The notes beneath the pieces are model-generated. The model was not told the origin of the DNA. It was given only the letters and a program-made list of their open reading frames with translations, and did no database searches. Position numbers and translations under genes: made by a program. Of a stretch of 64,000 nt of DNA, positions 1-9,637 are shown one piece after another. The DNA is from Pseudomonas lalkuanensis (GTDB lineage Bacteria > Pseudomonadota > Gammaproteobacteria > Pseudomonadales > Pseudomonadaceae). Positions within the stretch are counted from its first letter, which is position 1, and each line of letters begins with the position of its first letter. The stretch spans positions 4,568,001 through 4,632,000 of the forward strand of contig NZ_CP043311.1 in assembly GCF_008807375.1 (NCBI RefSeq), written 5' to 3'.

Positions 1-33
1 GGAAACCTTAGGGAGATGGACAGGACGGATTCT

Positions 34-49
34 TCGTCCGGGCGGACTA
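34..49. promoter_or_regulatory. Dyad operator candidate, site a
   Basis: TCGTCC-GGGC-GGACTA, an imperfect palindrome fitting T(A/C)GTCC-N4-GGAC(T/G)A. It ends 200 bp before the SRPBCC start codon, further away than the other sites. It may be a distal second site for that gene or serve a gene outside the window. The binding protein is unknown; the LuxR-type regulator at 3804 is the obvious candidate by proximity. Confidence 0.5.
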
Positions 50-111
50 AATCACCGGCTGGCTCGCTTCTGGATGTAGAAGCGCGCTCGCTCGCGAAAG
101 CGGAGCGCAAC

Positions 112-136
112 ATTCGCCAGCAAGCTGGCTCCTACA
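112..136. repeat. REP-like intergenic half-element
   Basis: Reads ATTCGCCAGCAAGCTGGCTC followed by CTACA. It is the reverse complement of the element at 13351-13376 and contains the short palindrome CCAGCAAGCTGG. It lies between sites a and b, upstream of the SRPBCC gene. Confidence 0.6.
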
Positions 137-154
137 GCTCCGTAGCCCCAGCCC

Positions 155-170
155 TAGTCCACCCGGACGA
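155..170. promoter_or_regulatory. Dyad operator candidate, site b (SRPBCC gene)
   Basis: TAGTCC-ACCC-GGACGA, a full match to the T(A/C)GTCC-N4-GGAC(T/G)A dyad. It ends 79 bp before the SRPBCC start codon at 250, the same spacing class (62-86 bp) as sites c to i. Confidence 0.6.
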
Positions 171-249
171 GGAACTGGCGGCAGCGGGCGCGGAGCATCG
201 GCCGGATCGGCGCCGCACGGTGCGGTGCCTGACTCCCGAGGAATCCCCG

Positions 250-720
250 ATGGCTGATGAGAAGAACCTGGTGCGGTCGCTGACCGTGGATATCGCCGCC
301 CCCGCCGAGCTGGTCTGGTCGGTGCTGGTGGACCTTGCGCGCTACCCCGAATGGAACCCCTTCACCGTGAGGGTGGAGTCGAGCCTGCGCCTCGGCGAGC
401 CGGTGAACCTGTACCTGCCCAACCCCGCCAGTCCCGGCGAGCTGCTCCATGTGGTCGAGCAACTGGCCAGCTTCGAACCGCCGCGCCTGCTGGCCTGGGA
501 AATGCACGCCAGCGCGAACAATCCCGACGCCGCGCGCCGTGAACAGCTGATCGAAGCCACCGGGGCCCAGAGTTGCCGCTACCACACCACCGACCTGTTC
601 CTCGGCGCCACTGCCGACCAGGTGATGGAACTGCACGGCCCTTGGGTCAAGCAGGGCTTCGACGCGGTGGCCCTGGCGGTCAAGGCACGCGCCGAAGCGC
701 TGTTCGCCGAGAGCCGCTGA
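250..720 (+). CDS. SRPBCC-family (polyketide cyclase/START-like) protein
   Basis: 156 aa, starting at the ATG preceded by GAGGAATCCCCG; the frame is open further upstream, but that part has no RBS and contains the repeat and operator sites. The N-terminus ([26 protein letters not shown]) is the typical beta1-alpha1 opening of SRPBCC proteins, which form a cavity for hydrophobic ligands. The specific ligand cannot be read from sequence. The gene sits 100 bp before cysD and behind a regulon dyad (site b), so a role in binding or processing the island's hydrophobic substrate is plausible inference. No signal peptide or membrane segment is visible. Family assignment is good; function is unknown. 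Confidence 0.8.
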   Translation: MADEKNLVRSLTVDIAAPAELVWSVLVDLARYPEWNPFTVRVESSLRLGEPVNLYLPNPASPGELLHVVEQLASFEPPRLLAWEMHASANNPDAARREQLIEATGAQSCRYHTTDLFLGATADQVMELHGPWVKQGFDAVALAVKARAEALFAESR

Positions 721-724
721 AACT

Positions 725-740
725 TCGTCTGCTCGGACGA
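725..740. promoter_or_regulatory. Dyad operator candidate, site c (cysD)
   Basis: TCGTCT-GCTC-GGACGA, one mismatch to the consensus but more symmetric (TTCGTC...GACGAA). It ends 83 bp before the cysD start. A weak -10-like TACCGT lies about 30 bp downstream of its centre, which would place it like a class II activator site. Confidence 0.55.
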
Positions 741-823
741 AGAACCCCCGGCAGCGCATTCCCTACCGTGGAAAAAAGCCGGCTCGCCCCGCGTGGAGCC
801 GGCCCCACCCAAGGAGGCAAGCG

Positions 824-1720
824 ATGCTGACTCACCTGCAACGCCTGGAAGCCGAAAGCGTCCAGATCATCCGCGAAGTGGTCGCCGAGTGTGAAAACCC
901 GGTGATGCTCTACTCCATCGGCAAGGACAGTGCGGTGATGCTGCACCTGGCGCTGAAGGCCTTCGCGCCGGGCAAACCGCCCTTCCCCCTGCTGCACGTG
1001 GACACCACCTGGAAGTTCCGCGAAATGATCGCCTTCCGCGACCAGACCGCCGAACGCCTGGGCCTCGAACTGCTGGTGCACATCAACCCGGAAGGCCAGG
1101 AACGCGGGATCAACCCCTTCACCCACGGTTCTGCACTGCACACCGATATCTGGAAGACCCAGGGGCTGAAGCAGGCCCTGGACCTGTACGGCTTCGACGC
1201 GGCCTTCGGCGGTGCCCGGCGCGATGAAGAGAAGTCCCGGGCCAAGGAGCGCGTGTTCTCGATCCGCTCCGAACAGCACCGCTGGGACCCCAAGCAGCAG
1301 CGCCCCGAACTCTGGCGCCTGTACAACACCCGCAAGCGCAAGGGCGAAAGCCTGCGGGTGTTCCCGCTCTCCAACTGGACCGAGCTGGATATCTGGCAAT
1401 ACATCTACCTCGAAGGCATTCCCATCGTGCCGCTCTATTTCGCCCGGGAGCGCCCGGTGGTGAGCCGCGACGGCACCCTGATCATGGTCGATGACGAGCG
1501 CCTGCCGCTGCTCCCCGGCGAAAGCCCCGAACTGCGCAAGGTGCGCTTCCGCACCCTTGGCTGCTACCCCCTGACCGGTGCCATCGACAGCGACGCCGAC
1601 AACCTCCCGGCAATCATCCAGGAAATGCTGGTGAGCCGTACCTCCGAGCGCCAGGGTCGGCTGATCGACAGCGATTCGGCCGGTTCCATGGAGAAGAAGA
1701 AACAAGAGGGCTACTTCTGA
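824..1720 (+). CDS. cysD: Sulfate adenylyltransferase subunit 2 (CysD)
   Basis: 298 aa, slightly shorter than the usual 302-305. With CysN it forms cytosolic ATP sulfurylase, making adenosine 5'-phosphosulfate from ATP and sulfate. The PP-loop [10 protein letters not shown] is at residues 31-40; [15 protein letters not shown] and the C-terminal RTSERQGR...[12 protein letters not shown] are classic CysD signatures. AAGGAGG precedes the start. Its stop overlaps the cysNC start (TGATG), so the two are translationally coupled. From memory it differs at many positions from the P. aeruginosa housekeeping CysD, and the context (SRPBCC gene, LuxR regulator, regulon site c) is not the usual one, so it may be a second copy. 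The enzyme call is secure; the second-copy claim is inference. Confidence 0.95.
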   Translation: MLTHLQRLEAESVQIIREVVAECENPVMLYSIGKDSAVMLHLALKAFAPGKPPFPLLHVDTTWKFREMIAFRDQTAERLGLELLVHINPEGQERGINPFTHGSALHTDIWKTQGLKQALDLYGFDAAFGGARRDEEKSRAKERVFSIRSEQHRWDPKQQRPELWRLYNTRKRKGESLRVFPLSNWTELDIWQYIYLEGIPIVPLYFARERPVVSRDGTLIMVDDERLPLLPGESPELRKVRFRTLGCYPLTGAIDSDADNLPAIIQEMLVSRTSERQGRLIDSDSAGSMEKKKQEGYF

Positions 1721-3594
1721 TGAACGCCAGGATCGAACTTGACCAGTACCTCGAACAGCAACAACACAAGGACCTGCTGCGCTTCATCACCTGCGGCAGC
1801 GTCGACGACGGCAAGAGCACCCTGATCGGTCGCCTGCTGTACGAAACCAAGGTGCTCTTCGAAGACCAGCTCGGCCAGTTGGAGGCGGACTCGAAAAAGC
1901 TCGGCACCCAGGGCGGCGAACTGGATTTCGCCCTGCTGGTGGACGGCCTGGCGGCCGAGCGCGAGCAAGGCATCACCATCGACGTCGCCTACCGCTTCTT
2001 CGCCACCGACAAGCGCAAGTTCATCGTTGCCGACACGCCCGGCCACGAGCAGTACACCCGCAATATGGTCACCGGCGCCTCCACTGCAGACCTCGCGGTG
2101 ATCCTCATCGACGCCCGCCAGGGCCTGCTGCCACAGACGCGCCGGCACAGCTACCTGGTGTCTCTGCTGGGCATCCGCCAGGTGCTGGTGGCGGTGAACA
2201 AGATGGACCTGATGGATTACTCGGAAGAGGTCTTCAACCGCATCGAAGCCGACTATCGCGCCTTCGCCGCGCAAGTGGGCCTTACCGATATCCAGTGCAT
2301 ACCGATGTCGGCGCTCAAGGGCGACAACCTCCTGGAAGGCAGCGCCAACATGCCCTGGTACCAGGGCCCGAGCCTGCTCCGGCACCTGGAGAACGCCCCC
2401 CTGGAAGCGGTCCGTTCCGGCGCCGCCTTCCGTCTGCCGGTGCAATGGGTGAACCGGCCGAACCTGGACTTCCGTGGCTTCGCCGGCAACGTCGCGGCGG
2501 GGACCATCCGTGTCGGCGAACGCATCCGCGTCCTGCCGTCCGGCCAGCAGAGCCGCGTCGCCGGCATTCTCGGCATGGCCGGCGCACAGGAAGAAGCCAT
2601 CTGCGGCCAGGCCGTGACCCTGACCCTGGAAGACGAAATCGACATCAGCCGTGGCGACCTGATCGTCCGGGCCGACGCGCCTCCCGCCGTGGCCGACCAG
2701 TTCGAAGCCACCCTGGTGTGGATGGGCGAGGAGCCCCTGCTGCCCGGCCGTCCCTATCTGATGAAGATCGGCTGCCGCACCCTCGGCATGAGCTGCGCGA
2801 CCCTGAAGCACAAGGTCAACGTCAACAACCTGGAACAGCTCGCGGCAAGAACCCTGGAGCTCAACGAGATCGGCGTGTGCAACCTGAGCCTGGACCAGGC
2901 GATCGCCTTCGATCCCTATGGGGAAAACCGCGACACCGGCGGCTTCATCATCATCGACCGGCTGAGCAACCAGACCATTGGCGCGGGCATGCTGCACTTC
3001 GCCCTGCGCCGCGCGCAGAACGTGCACTGGCAGGCTATCGACGTGAACGGCGCGTCCCGCGCCACGCTGAAGGGCCAGACAGCGCGCATCCTCTGGTTCA
3101 CCGGGCTCTCCGGAGCCGGCAAGTCCACCATCGCCAATCTGGTGGAGCGCAAGCTCCATGCCCTGGGCCGGCACACTTACCTGCTCGACGGCGACAACGT
3201 GCGCCACGGCCTCAACCGCGACCTGGGTTTCAGCGAAGCCGACCGGGTGGAGAACATCCGCCGGGTGGCCGAAGTGGCGCGGCTGATGCTGGATGCGGGG
3301 CTGATCACGTTGGTGTCGTTCATCTCCCCCTTCCGCGCTGAACGCGAACTGGCACGCAGCCTCGCGGGCGACGGTGCCTTCCTGGAGATCTTCATCGACG
3401 CATCCCTGGAGCTGGCCGAGAGCCGCGATCCCAAGGGCCTCTACCAGAAGGCCCGGCGCGGCGAGCTGAAGCACTTCACGGGCATCGATTCGCCCTACGA
3501 GCCGCCAGTGGCGCCGGACCTGCACATCGATACGGCACGGGAATCGGCGGAGGCCGCCGCCGAGCGCATCGTCGAACACCTGTTGGCGCTCTGA
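1720..3594 (+). CDS. cysNC: Bifunctional CysN-CysC: sulfate adenylyltransferase subunit 1 / APS kinase
   Basis: 624 aa. The N-terminal GTPase half (CysN) has G1 GSVDDGKST at residues 26-34, G3 DTPGH at 105-109 and an NKMD G4 motif; it drives APS synthesis with CysD. The C-terminal half is an APS kinase (CysC) with Walker [10 protein letters not shown] near residue 465 and the [15 protein letters not shown] motif, producing PAPS. The fusion is the normal Pseudomonas arrangement. The start codon overlaps the cysD stop by one base. The LuxR-type regulator gene follows after 209 bp containing a REP-like palindrome and site d. Confidence 0.95.
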   Translation: MNARIELDQYLEQQQHKDLLRFITCGSVDDGKSTLIGRLLYETKVLFEDQLGQLEADSKKLGTQGGELDFALLVDGLAAEREQGITIDVAYRFFATDKRKFIVADTPGHEQYTRNMVTGASTADLAVILIDARQGLLPQTRRHSYLVSLLGIRQVLVAVNKMDLMDYSEEVFNRIEADYRAFAAQVGLTDIQCIPMSALKGDNLLEGSANMPWYQGPSLLRHLENAPLEAVRSGAAFRLPVQWVNRPNLDFRGFAGNVAAGTIRVGERIRVLPSGQQSRVAGILGMAGAQEEAICGQAVTLTLEDEIDISRGDLIVRADAPPAVADQFEATLVWMGEEPLLPGRPYLMKIGCRTLGMSCATLKHKVNVNNLEQLAARTLELNEIGVCNLSLDQAIAFDPYGENRDTGGFIIIDRLSNQTIGAGMLHFALRRAQNVHWQAIDVNGASRATLKGQTARILWFTGLSGAGKSTIANLVERKLHALGRHTYLLDGDNVRHGLNRDLGFSEADRVENIRRVAEVARLMLDAGLITLVSFISPFRAERELARSLAGDGAFLEIFIDASLELAESRDPKGLYQKARRGELKHFTGIDSPYEPPVAPDLHIDTARESAEAAAERIVEHLLAL

Positions 3595-3620
3595 CCCCGC
3601 GTCCTCGGCGGGCCTGACCC

Positions 3621-3684
3621 GTAGGAGCGAACCTGCTCGCGAATGTCCCGTACTCGGAAGTTCGCGAGCAGAGCTCGCTCCTGG
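3621..3684. repeat. REP-like inverted repeat
   Basis: GTAGGAGCGAACCTGCTCGC and, after a short loop, its near-complement ending GAGCTCGCTCCT; the arms flank about 15 bases. It is the genus-typical intergenic palindrome between cysNC and the LuxR gene and may fold at the cysNC mRNA 3' end. Confidence 0.75.
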
Positions 3685-3719
3685 ATTTGCCGGCCAGACG
3701 AATCGATCCCTGCCGCCAC

Positions 3720-3735
3720 TAGGCCGAACGGACGA
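3720..3735. promoter_or_regulatory. Dyad operator candidate, site d (LuxR gene)
   Basis: TAGGCC-GAAC-GGACGA, one mismatch to the dyad. It ends 68 bp before the LuxR-type gene, with an AATACT hexamer about 30 bp downstream of the site centre. If the regulator binds these sites, this one would mediate autoregulation. Confidence 0.5.
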
Positions 3736-3803
3736 TTTATCCCCAGCGGGCGCCACCAATACTCAGCCGATCCAGCCCGACAACCACAACAAGCGAGGCG
3801 AGG

Positions 3804-4967
3804 ATGGACGACCTTCGACATGCCCATGAACTGGCGGGGATCAGTGCCGCCGAACTCAGCGAACTGCTGGCACTGAACTACCGCGGACCGCAGGAACCCA
3901 CGCCCTGGGCCAGCCTGCTGGAAGCGCTGCGCCAGCGCTTCGACGCGAGCTACCTGACCCTGGTGCTGCGCAATCCCGCCCATGAGCGGCCGGGGCTGAT
4001 CGTCAATGCCTCGGTCCATGGCCCATACCTGCCCGGCGAGCCCTCCTACAGCGAGCATTACTACGCCATCTGCCCCTTCCTCGACTGGCCCGCCGACCAG
4101 GTCGCCAGCGCCGACCAGGTGCTAGGGACCGAACACTGGCTGGCCCACGATTTCTACCAGAGCTACCTGCGCCCGCTGGACCTGCGCTACGTGCTGGTGG
4201 CCAACATGCAGACGGCCGCCGGCATGCACTGCGCCCTGTTCGCGTGCCGAGGGCATGCCGGACAGGATTTCGACGCCGCGGAAACGGCCCTGGTGCGCCT
4301 GCTGCTGCCGCACCTGCAACAGGCCGTGGACCTGCACTCGACGGTGGACCAGTTGGACTCCGAGCGCCGCCTCTATGCCGTGACCATCGACCGACTTTTG
4401 GTGGGCGCCGCCATCCTCGACCAGACCGGCAAGGTGATCAGCAGCAACCAGGCCGCCCAGCGCCTGTTCGCCGCGCGGGATGGCCTCGAATGCCACCAGG
4501 ACAAGCTGCGGGCCTTCGCCGGCCAGGACAACCGCAACCTGCAGCGCAACATCCAGACCATGCTGCAGCACCACCAGCACGGCCGGGACGACTGCATCGA
4601 GGTATTGACCCTGGCGCGGCCCACCGGAGAGGTGCCGCTCAACCTGCTGCTGCGTCCCATCGCCCTGAACTACGAGAGCCAGGGCAATGCCAGGCGGCCA
4701 GCGGTGGCGGTGTTCATCCGCGACCCGGGCGACTCGCCGCAAGCCTCGCGATGCCTGCTGCGCAGCCTGTTCCAGCTGACCCGCACGGAAACCGAAGTGG
4801 CGATGCTGATGATGGATGGCCTGACCCTGGACGAAAGCGCCGAGCGCCTCGGCGTATCACGCAACACCGTACGCGCTCACCTGCGCGGCGTGTTCGCCAA
4901 GACCGGCGCCACGCGCCAGGCGCAACTGGTGAAGACCCTGCTCAATAGCGTGGCTTCGTTGGCGTGA
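3804..4967 (+). CDS. LuxR-type transcriptional regulator with PAS/GAF-like sensor
   Basis: 387 aa, ATG preceded by GAGGCGAGG. The C-terminal 65 residues are a LuxR/GerE helix-turn-helix (LTRTETEVAMLMMDGLTLDE, then SAERLGVSRNTVRAHLRGVF). The first 180 residues form an uncharacterised, GAF-like sensory region. A PAS-like segment near 190-300 contains VGAAILDQTGKVISSNQAA. The architecture resembles LuxR-type regulators of catabolic operons such as TeiR, which is required for testosterone degradation in Comamonas; no autoinducer-binding domain is recognised. Its own promoter carries dyad site d, and similar dyads precede the neighbouring catabolic units, so I infer it is the local activator. The inducer is unknown. 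Confidence 0.85.
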   Translation: MDDLRHAHELAGISAAELSELLALNYRGPQEPTPWASLLEALRQRFDASYLTLVLRNPAHERPGLIVNASVHGPYLPGEPSYSEHYYAICPFLDWPADQVASADQVLGTEHWLAHDFYQSYLRPLDLRYVLVANMQTAAGMHCALFACRGHAGQDFDAAETALVRLLLPHLQQAVDLHSTVDQLDSERRLYAVTIDRLLVGAAILDQTGKVISSNQAAQRLFAARDGLECHQDKLRAFAGQDNRNLQRNIQTMLQHHQHGRDDCIEVLTLARPTGEVPLNLLLRPIALNYESQGNARRPAVAVFIRDPGDSPQASRCLLRSLFQLTRTETEVAMLMMDGLTLDESAERLGVSRNTVRAHLRGVFAKTGATRQAQLVKTLLNSVASLA

Positions 4968-5028
4968 GGCGCATTCCGTGGCAATCGCGGCACGGCCGCG
5001 CGCGGTGCTCAACCACTGCACGAATTGC

Positions 5029-5092
5029 TCCCTCTCCCTCTGGGAGAGGGCTGGGGTAAGTTTTTTTCGCGAATGAACTCGCTCCCACACCC
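5029..5092. repeat. Two intergenic repeat fragments
   Basis: CCTCTCCCTCTGGGAGAGG (a hairpin of the same family as 22688-22730 and 32238-32280) is followed by a half REP, CGCGAATGAACTCGCTCCCAC. They fill the convergent gap between the LuxR gene and the FadD gene. A further palindromic stretch, GTGGGCTTCAGCCCCCCTA, at 5115-5133 may serve as a terminator but lacks a T-run. Confidence 0.6.
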
Positions 5093-5131
5093 ATCCTGAG
5101 GCACCGCACGTTAGGGTGGGCTTCAGCCCCC

Positions 5132-6700
<1,569 letters not shown>

Positions 6701-6764
6701 GGGCTTTTCTCGGGGCGCGACGGGGCAGCGGCCGGATGAACCCGGCCGTGGCATGGATGGGAAA

Positions 6765-7538
6765 TCAGGCTTGCGGCGGTGCGAAACGGCGGCCGGCGGA
6801 GAAACCGCCATCCACCGCGATCATCTGCCCGCTGACGAAGGAGGCGTCGTCGGAAGCGAGGAACAGCGCCACGCTGGCCACCTCTTCCGGCTGCCCGGCA
6901 CGGCAGAGCATGTGCTGGGACGCGAAGTAGGCGTGGAATTCCTTCTGCTCCTTGACCATCTGGGTCATGGGCGTGTCGATCAGCCCCGGGCAGAGGCCGT
7001 TGACGCGGATATTGGCGTGGCCGTAGTCGATGGCCATGGAGCGGGTCAGCTGGGTGATGCCGCCCTTGGCGGTGTTGTACGCGGCGTTGCCGTCGCAACC
7101 CTGCAGGCCGAAGATCGAACCGAAGTTGATGATCGAGCCGCTGCGCTGGGCGAGCATCTGCTGCAGTGCGTAGCGGCTGGTGAGCATGGAACCGGTCAGG
7201 TGGATATCCAGGACCCTGCGCCACTCCTCGGTGCTGGTCTCGGTGATGCTGCCACGGCTGGCGATGCCGGCGGCGTTGACCAGGGCATCGATGCGTCCGA
7301 AGCGCTTCGCCACTTCTTCCATGACCGCCTGCACCCGCGCCTCGTCGCGCACGTCCAGGGTCATGAACAGCGGCGCCGGCTGCAGCCCCTCCAGGCTGGC
7401 GATGACATCCGCGCGGGGTTCACCCACATCCAGCCCGACCACCTGCGCGCCTTCGGCGGCGAAACGACGAACACAGGCCAGACCGATACCCGAAGCGGCA
7501 CCCGTGATGACCGCAACCTTGTTGGACAGACGCGCCAT
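6765..7538 (-). CDS. Short-chain dehydrogenase/reductase (SDR 1)
   Basis: 257 aa, ATG preceded by GAGGTTTGCC. Classical SDR: cofactor motif TGAASGIG at residues 12-19, NAAG at 88-91, catalytic Ser141, Tyr154 and Lys158 (YNTAK). An Asp (GLDVGE, residue 37) after strand beta2 suggests NAD(H) preference. Substrate unknown; a hydroxysteroid- or hydroxyacyl-type alcohol is suggested only by context with the FadD3-like ligase downstream. It is the first gene of its unit, preceded by dyad site e 71 bp upstream. Confidence 0.85.
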   Translation of the reverse strand: MARLSNKVAVITGAASGIGLACVRRFAAEGAQVVGLDVGEPRADVIASLEGLQPAPLFMTLDVRDEARVQAVMEEVAKRFGRIDALVNAAGIASRGSITETSTEEWRRVLDIHLTGSMLTSRYALQQMLAQRSGSIINFGSIFGLQGCDGNAAYNTAKGGITQLTRSMAIDYGHANIRVNGLCPGLIDTPMTQMVKEQKEFHAYFASQHMLCRAGQPEEVASVALFLASDDASFVSGQMIAVDGGFSAGRRFAPPQA

Positions 7539-7609
7539 GGCAAACCTCGATGTCTTGTTGTTGGAATGGGTTTTTCGGCGGAGTCTACCGCCGGAATGAA
7601 CGGGAGTGA

Positions 7610-7625
7610 TCGTCCGTTGAGACTA
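7610..7625. promoter_or_regulatory. Dyad operator candidate, site e (SDR1-fadD unit)
   Basis: TCGTCC-GTTG-AGACTA on the + strand, 71 bp upstream of the minus-strand SDR1 start. A TAGACT hexamer lies about 30 bp on the gene side of the site centre, consistent with a -10 element. Confidence 0.6.
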
Positions 7626-7662
7626 CGCTTCCCGCCAGCTCTGGAGGTGGAAGACCTCATGA

Positions 7663-7702
7663 TGTGGGAGCGAATTCATTCGCGATTGAAATCGCTCCCA
7701 CA
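7663..7702. repeat. REP-like palindrome
   Basis: TGTGGGAGCGAATTCATTCG followed by CGATTGAAATCGCTCCCACA; the outer arms TGTGGGAGCGA/TCGCTCCCACA are perfect complements. The same family occurs at 11936, 28180, 32169, 41696, 45719 and 55007. Confidence 0.8.
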
Positions 7703-7724
7703 GAATCGTATGTACCCCGCACCC

Positions 7725-7750
7725 ATAAAAAACCCGGCCGAAGCCGGGTG
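7725..7750 (-). terminator. Intrinsic terminator of the reductase operon
   Basis: On the minus strand ACCCGGC-TTCG-GCCGGGT is followed by TTTTTTA. It lies 57 bp after the stop of the KshB-like reductase, so the unit starting at 11826 ends here and SDR1-fadD is a separate transcription unit. Confidence 0.8.
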
Positions 7751-7806
7751 TAAAGGCACAGACATACACGCTCAATACCACCCGCAAGGGCGGTAGCTCC
7801 CGGCTG

Positions 7807-8865
7807 TCACCCCGGAAACTTCAGTTTCAGCCGCGCGCTGCCGGGACGACCCTGGCATGCCAGGGTCCAGCCTTCGGCGAGTTCGGCGGGGCTGAGAATA
7901 TCGTTGCGCGAGAGCACCACTTCGCCCTCCTCCACCTTGCACATGCAGGCGCCACAGAAACCCTCTTCACAAGAGTAAGGCGCGTCGAGGCCGGCTTTGC
8001 GCATGCTCTGCAGCAGGGTCTCGCCCGACTGCACCGGCACCTCGCTGAGCTGGCCGTCGAGTTCAACCAGCAACTGCTCCGCCTCAACGCCTGCGGCAGC
8101 CTGAACGGTCTCCTGGGCATCCGGATCGGGCGGCGAGACGAAACGCTCCACATGAATGCGCTCGCGCGCCTCCCCCAGTCCCAGCAACGCACCTTCGACG
8201 GTGTCCATGAAGGGCCCCGGCCCGCAGATGTAGAACTCCGCACCGGCGTGGCCGCGCACCAACTGGCGCACCTCGCCCTGGCTGAGGAAGCCCTGCACCG
8301 AATCCAGCACATGCACCACTTCCAGCTGCTCCACATGGGCCTTGGCCAGTGCCTTCAGCTCGTCGCGGAAAATCACCGAAGCCTCGTCACGATTGGCGTA
8401 CACCAGCTTGATCCGGCGGCCGGTGGTCTTCAGCGCCGATTTGAGGATGGAAAACACCGGGGTGATCCCCGATCCACCACCGAACAGCACCAGGTCATGC
8501 TCGCCGGGGCGCAGATGGAAGTGCCCGGCAGGCGGGAGCACCTCCAGCAGGTCGCCGGGGCGTACCTGGTCGTTGAACCAGTTGGACACCCGGCCGCCGT
8601 CCACCCGTTTGACGGTGACCTTGGGCAGGGTGTCGCAATCCGGCGAACTGGACATGGAATAGCAGCGCGTCAGCCGCTTGCCGCCGAGCACCACGCGAAA
8701 CCCGAGGTACTGCCCCGCCTTGTAGCGGAAGCGCTCTTCCAGTCCTGCGGGTATCCGCAGCACCAGCGAGCGACTGTCGTGGGTCTCGGCTATCACCTCG
8801 GCCACTTCCAGCTGGAAGGCGCCGGATTGCTGGGGCTCGATCATGAGTGACTGTGCGCTGCCCAT
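7807..8865 (-). CDS. KshB-like ferredoxin-NAD(P)H reductase with C-terminal 2Fe-2S domain
   Basis: 352 aa; start at MGSAQS, behind GGAGAAGG. Domain order is FAD-binding (RCYS at 67-70), NAD-binding (GGGSGITP, about 129-136; CGPGPFMD) and plant-type ferredoxin with Cys299, Cys304, Cys307 and Cys337. This order and the SCEEGFCGACMC motif match KshB, the reductase of 3-ketosteroid 9-alpha-hydroxylase, and related PaaE/HmpX-type reductases. It would pass electrons from NAD(P)H to an oxygenase; no oxygenase component of a two-component Rieske system is adjacent. Last gene of the four-gene unit starting at 11826; 13 bp after SDR2. Confidence 0.85.
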   Translation of the reverse strand: MGSAQSLMIEPQQSGAFQLEVAEVIAETHDSRSLVLRIPAGLEERFRYKAGQYLGFRVVLGGKRLTRCYSMSSSPDCDTLPKVTVKRVDGGRVSNWFNDQVRPGDLLEVLPPAGHFHLRPGEHDLVLFGGGSGITPVFSILKSALKTTGRRIKLVYANRDEASVIFRDELKALAKAHVEQLEVVHVLDSVQGFLSQGEVRQLVRGHAGAEFYICGPGPFMDTVEGALLGLGEARERIHVERFVSPPDPDAQETVQAAAGVEAEQLLVELDGQLSEVPVQSGETLLQSMRKAGLDAPYSCEEGFCGACMCKVEEGEVVLSRNDILSPAELAEGWTLACQGRPGSARLKLKFPG

Positions 8866-8878
8866 GGCCTTCTCCGGG

Positions 8879-9637
8879 TCAAAGCAGGCCGCTGACGGTC
8901 TGCGCGTTGTCGATGCGCAGCTCGCTGCCATTGATGAAGCGCGACTCGTCGGAGGCGAGGAAGAGCACCAGGTTGGCGATGTCGCGCGGCGCGCACATGC
9001 GGTTCTTCGGGTTCTGGTCGAGCACGTCCTGGGGAATCGCCTGGCCACCGGTCAGGGCCTGGGTCATGGGGGTGTTGATGCCGTCCGGATGCACGCTGTT
9101 GCAGCGGATGCGGTAGCCCTGCTCCTTGCAGTGCAGCGCCACCGTACGGGTCAGCGCAGCCACCGCACCCTTGGAAGCGGAGTAGGCGCAGAAGGCCGGC
9201 ATGCCGCCCAGGGCCGCCACCGAGGACATGTTGACGATGGAGCCACCGCCGCTGTCCTTCATCGCCGAAATGGCGTACTTGCAGCCGAGGAAGTAGCCGT
9301 CGCTGTTGATACGCTGGACCTTCTGCCACAGCTCCAGGCTGGTGTCCTCGACACTGGCCATGGCCAGGATGGCGGCGTTGTTCACCAGCACGTCGAGACG
9401 GCCGAATTTCTCCAGGGTGAGCTTGATGACGTTCTGCCAATCGGCCTCGCTGGCGATGTCCTGGCGAACGAAGATCGCATTGGCGCCGATCTCGGCGGCC
9501 ACCTGACGGCCGGCCTCTTCATTGAGGTCGGTGAGTACCACCTTCGCCCCTTCGCTGGCCAGCAGCAGCGCATCTTCGCGCCCAACGCCGCTGGCGGCGC
9601 CAGTGACGATACAAACCTTGCCTTCGACTCGTTTCAT
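8879..9637 (-). CDS. Short-chain dehydrogenase/reductase (SDR 2)
   Basis: 252 aa; start MKRVEG behind AAGGAGAACAACA. Classical SDR with TGAASGVG at 12-19, NNAA at 86-89, Ser139, Tyr152 and Lys156 (YSASK). An Asp after beta2 (LTDLNE) indicates NAD(H) use. The sequence resembles 3-alpha/7-alpha-hydroxysteroid dehydrogenases and related glucose-dehydrogenase-like SDRs, but the substrate cannot be fixed. Its ATG overlaps the stop of the preceding flavoprotein gene (ATGA), so coupling is tight; the reductase follows 13 bp later. Confidence 0.85.
   Translation of the reverse strand: MKRVEGKVCIVTGAASGVGREDALLLASEGAKVVLTDLNEEAGRQVAAEIGANAIFVRQDIASEADWQNVIKLTLEKFGRLDVLVNNAAILAMASVEDTSLELWQKVQRINSDGYFLGCKYAISAMKDSGGGSIVNMSSVAALGGMPAFCAYSASKGAVAALTRTVALHCKEQGYRIRCNSVHPDGINTPMTQALTGGQAIPQDVLDQNPKNRMCAPRDIANLVLFLASDESRFINGSELRIDNAQTVSGLL

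Noticed and set aside
1711-3759. A 682-codon open frame antisense to cysNC
   Set aside because: High GC makes long antisense frames common. The sense frame encodes full-length CysNC with intact motifs; the antisense product has no recognisable domain or RBS.
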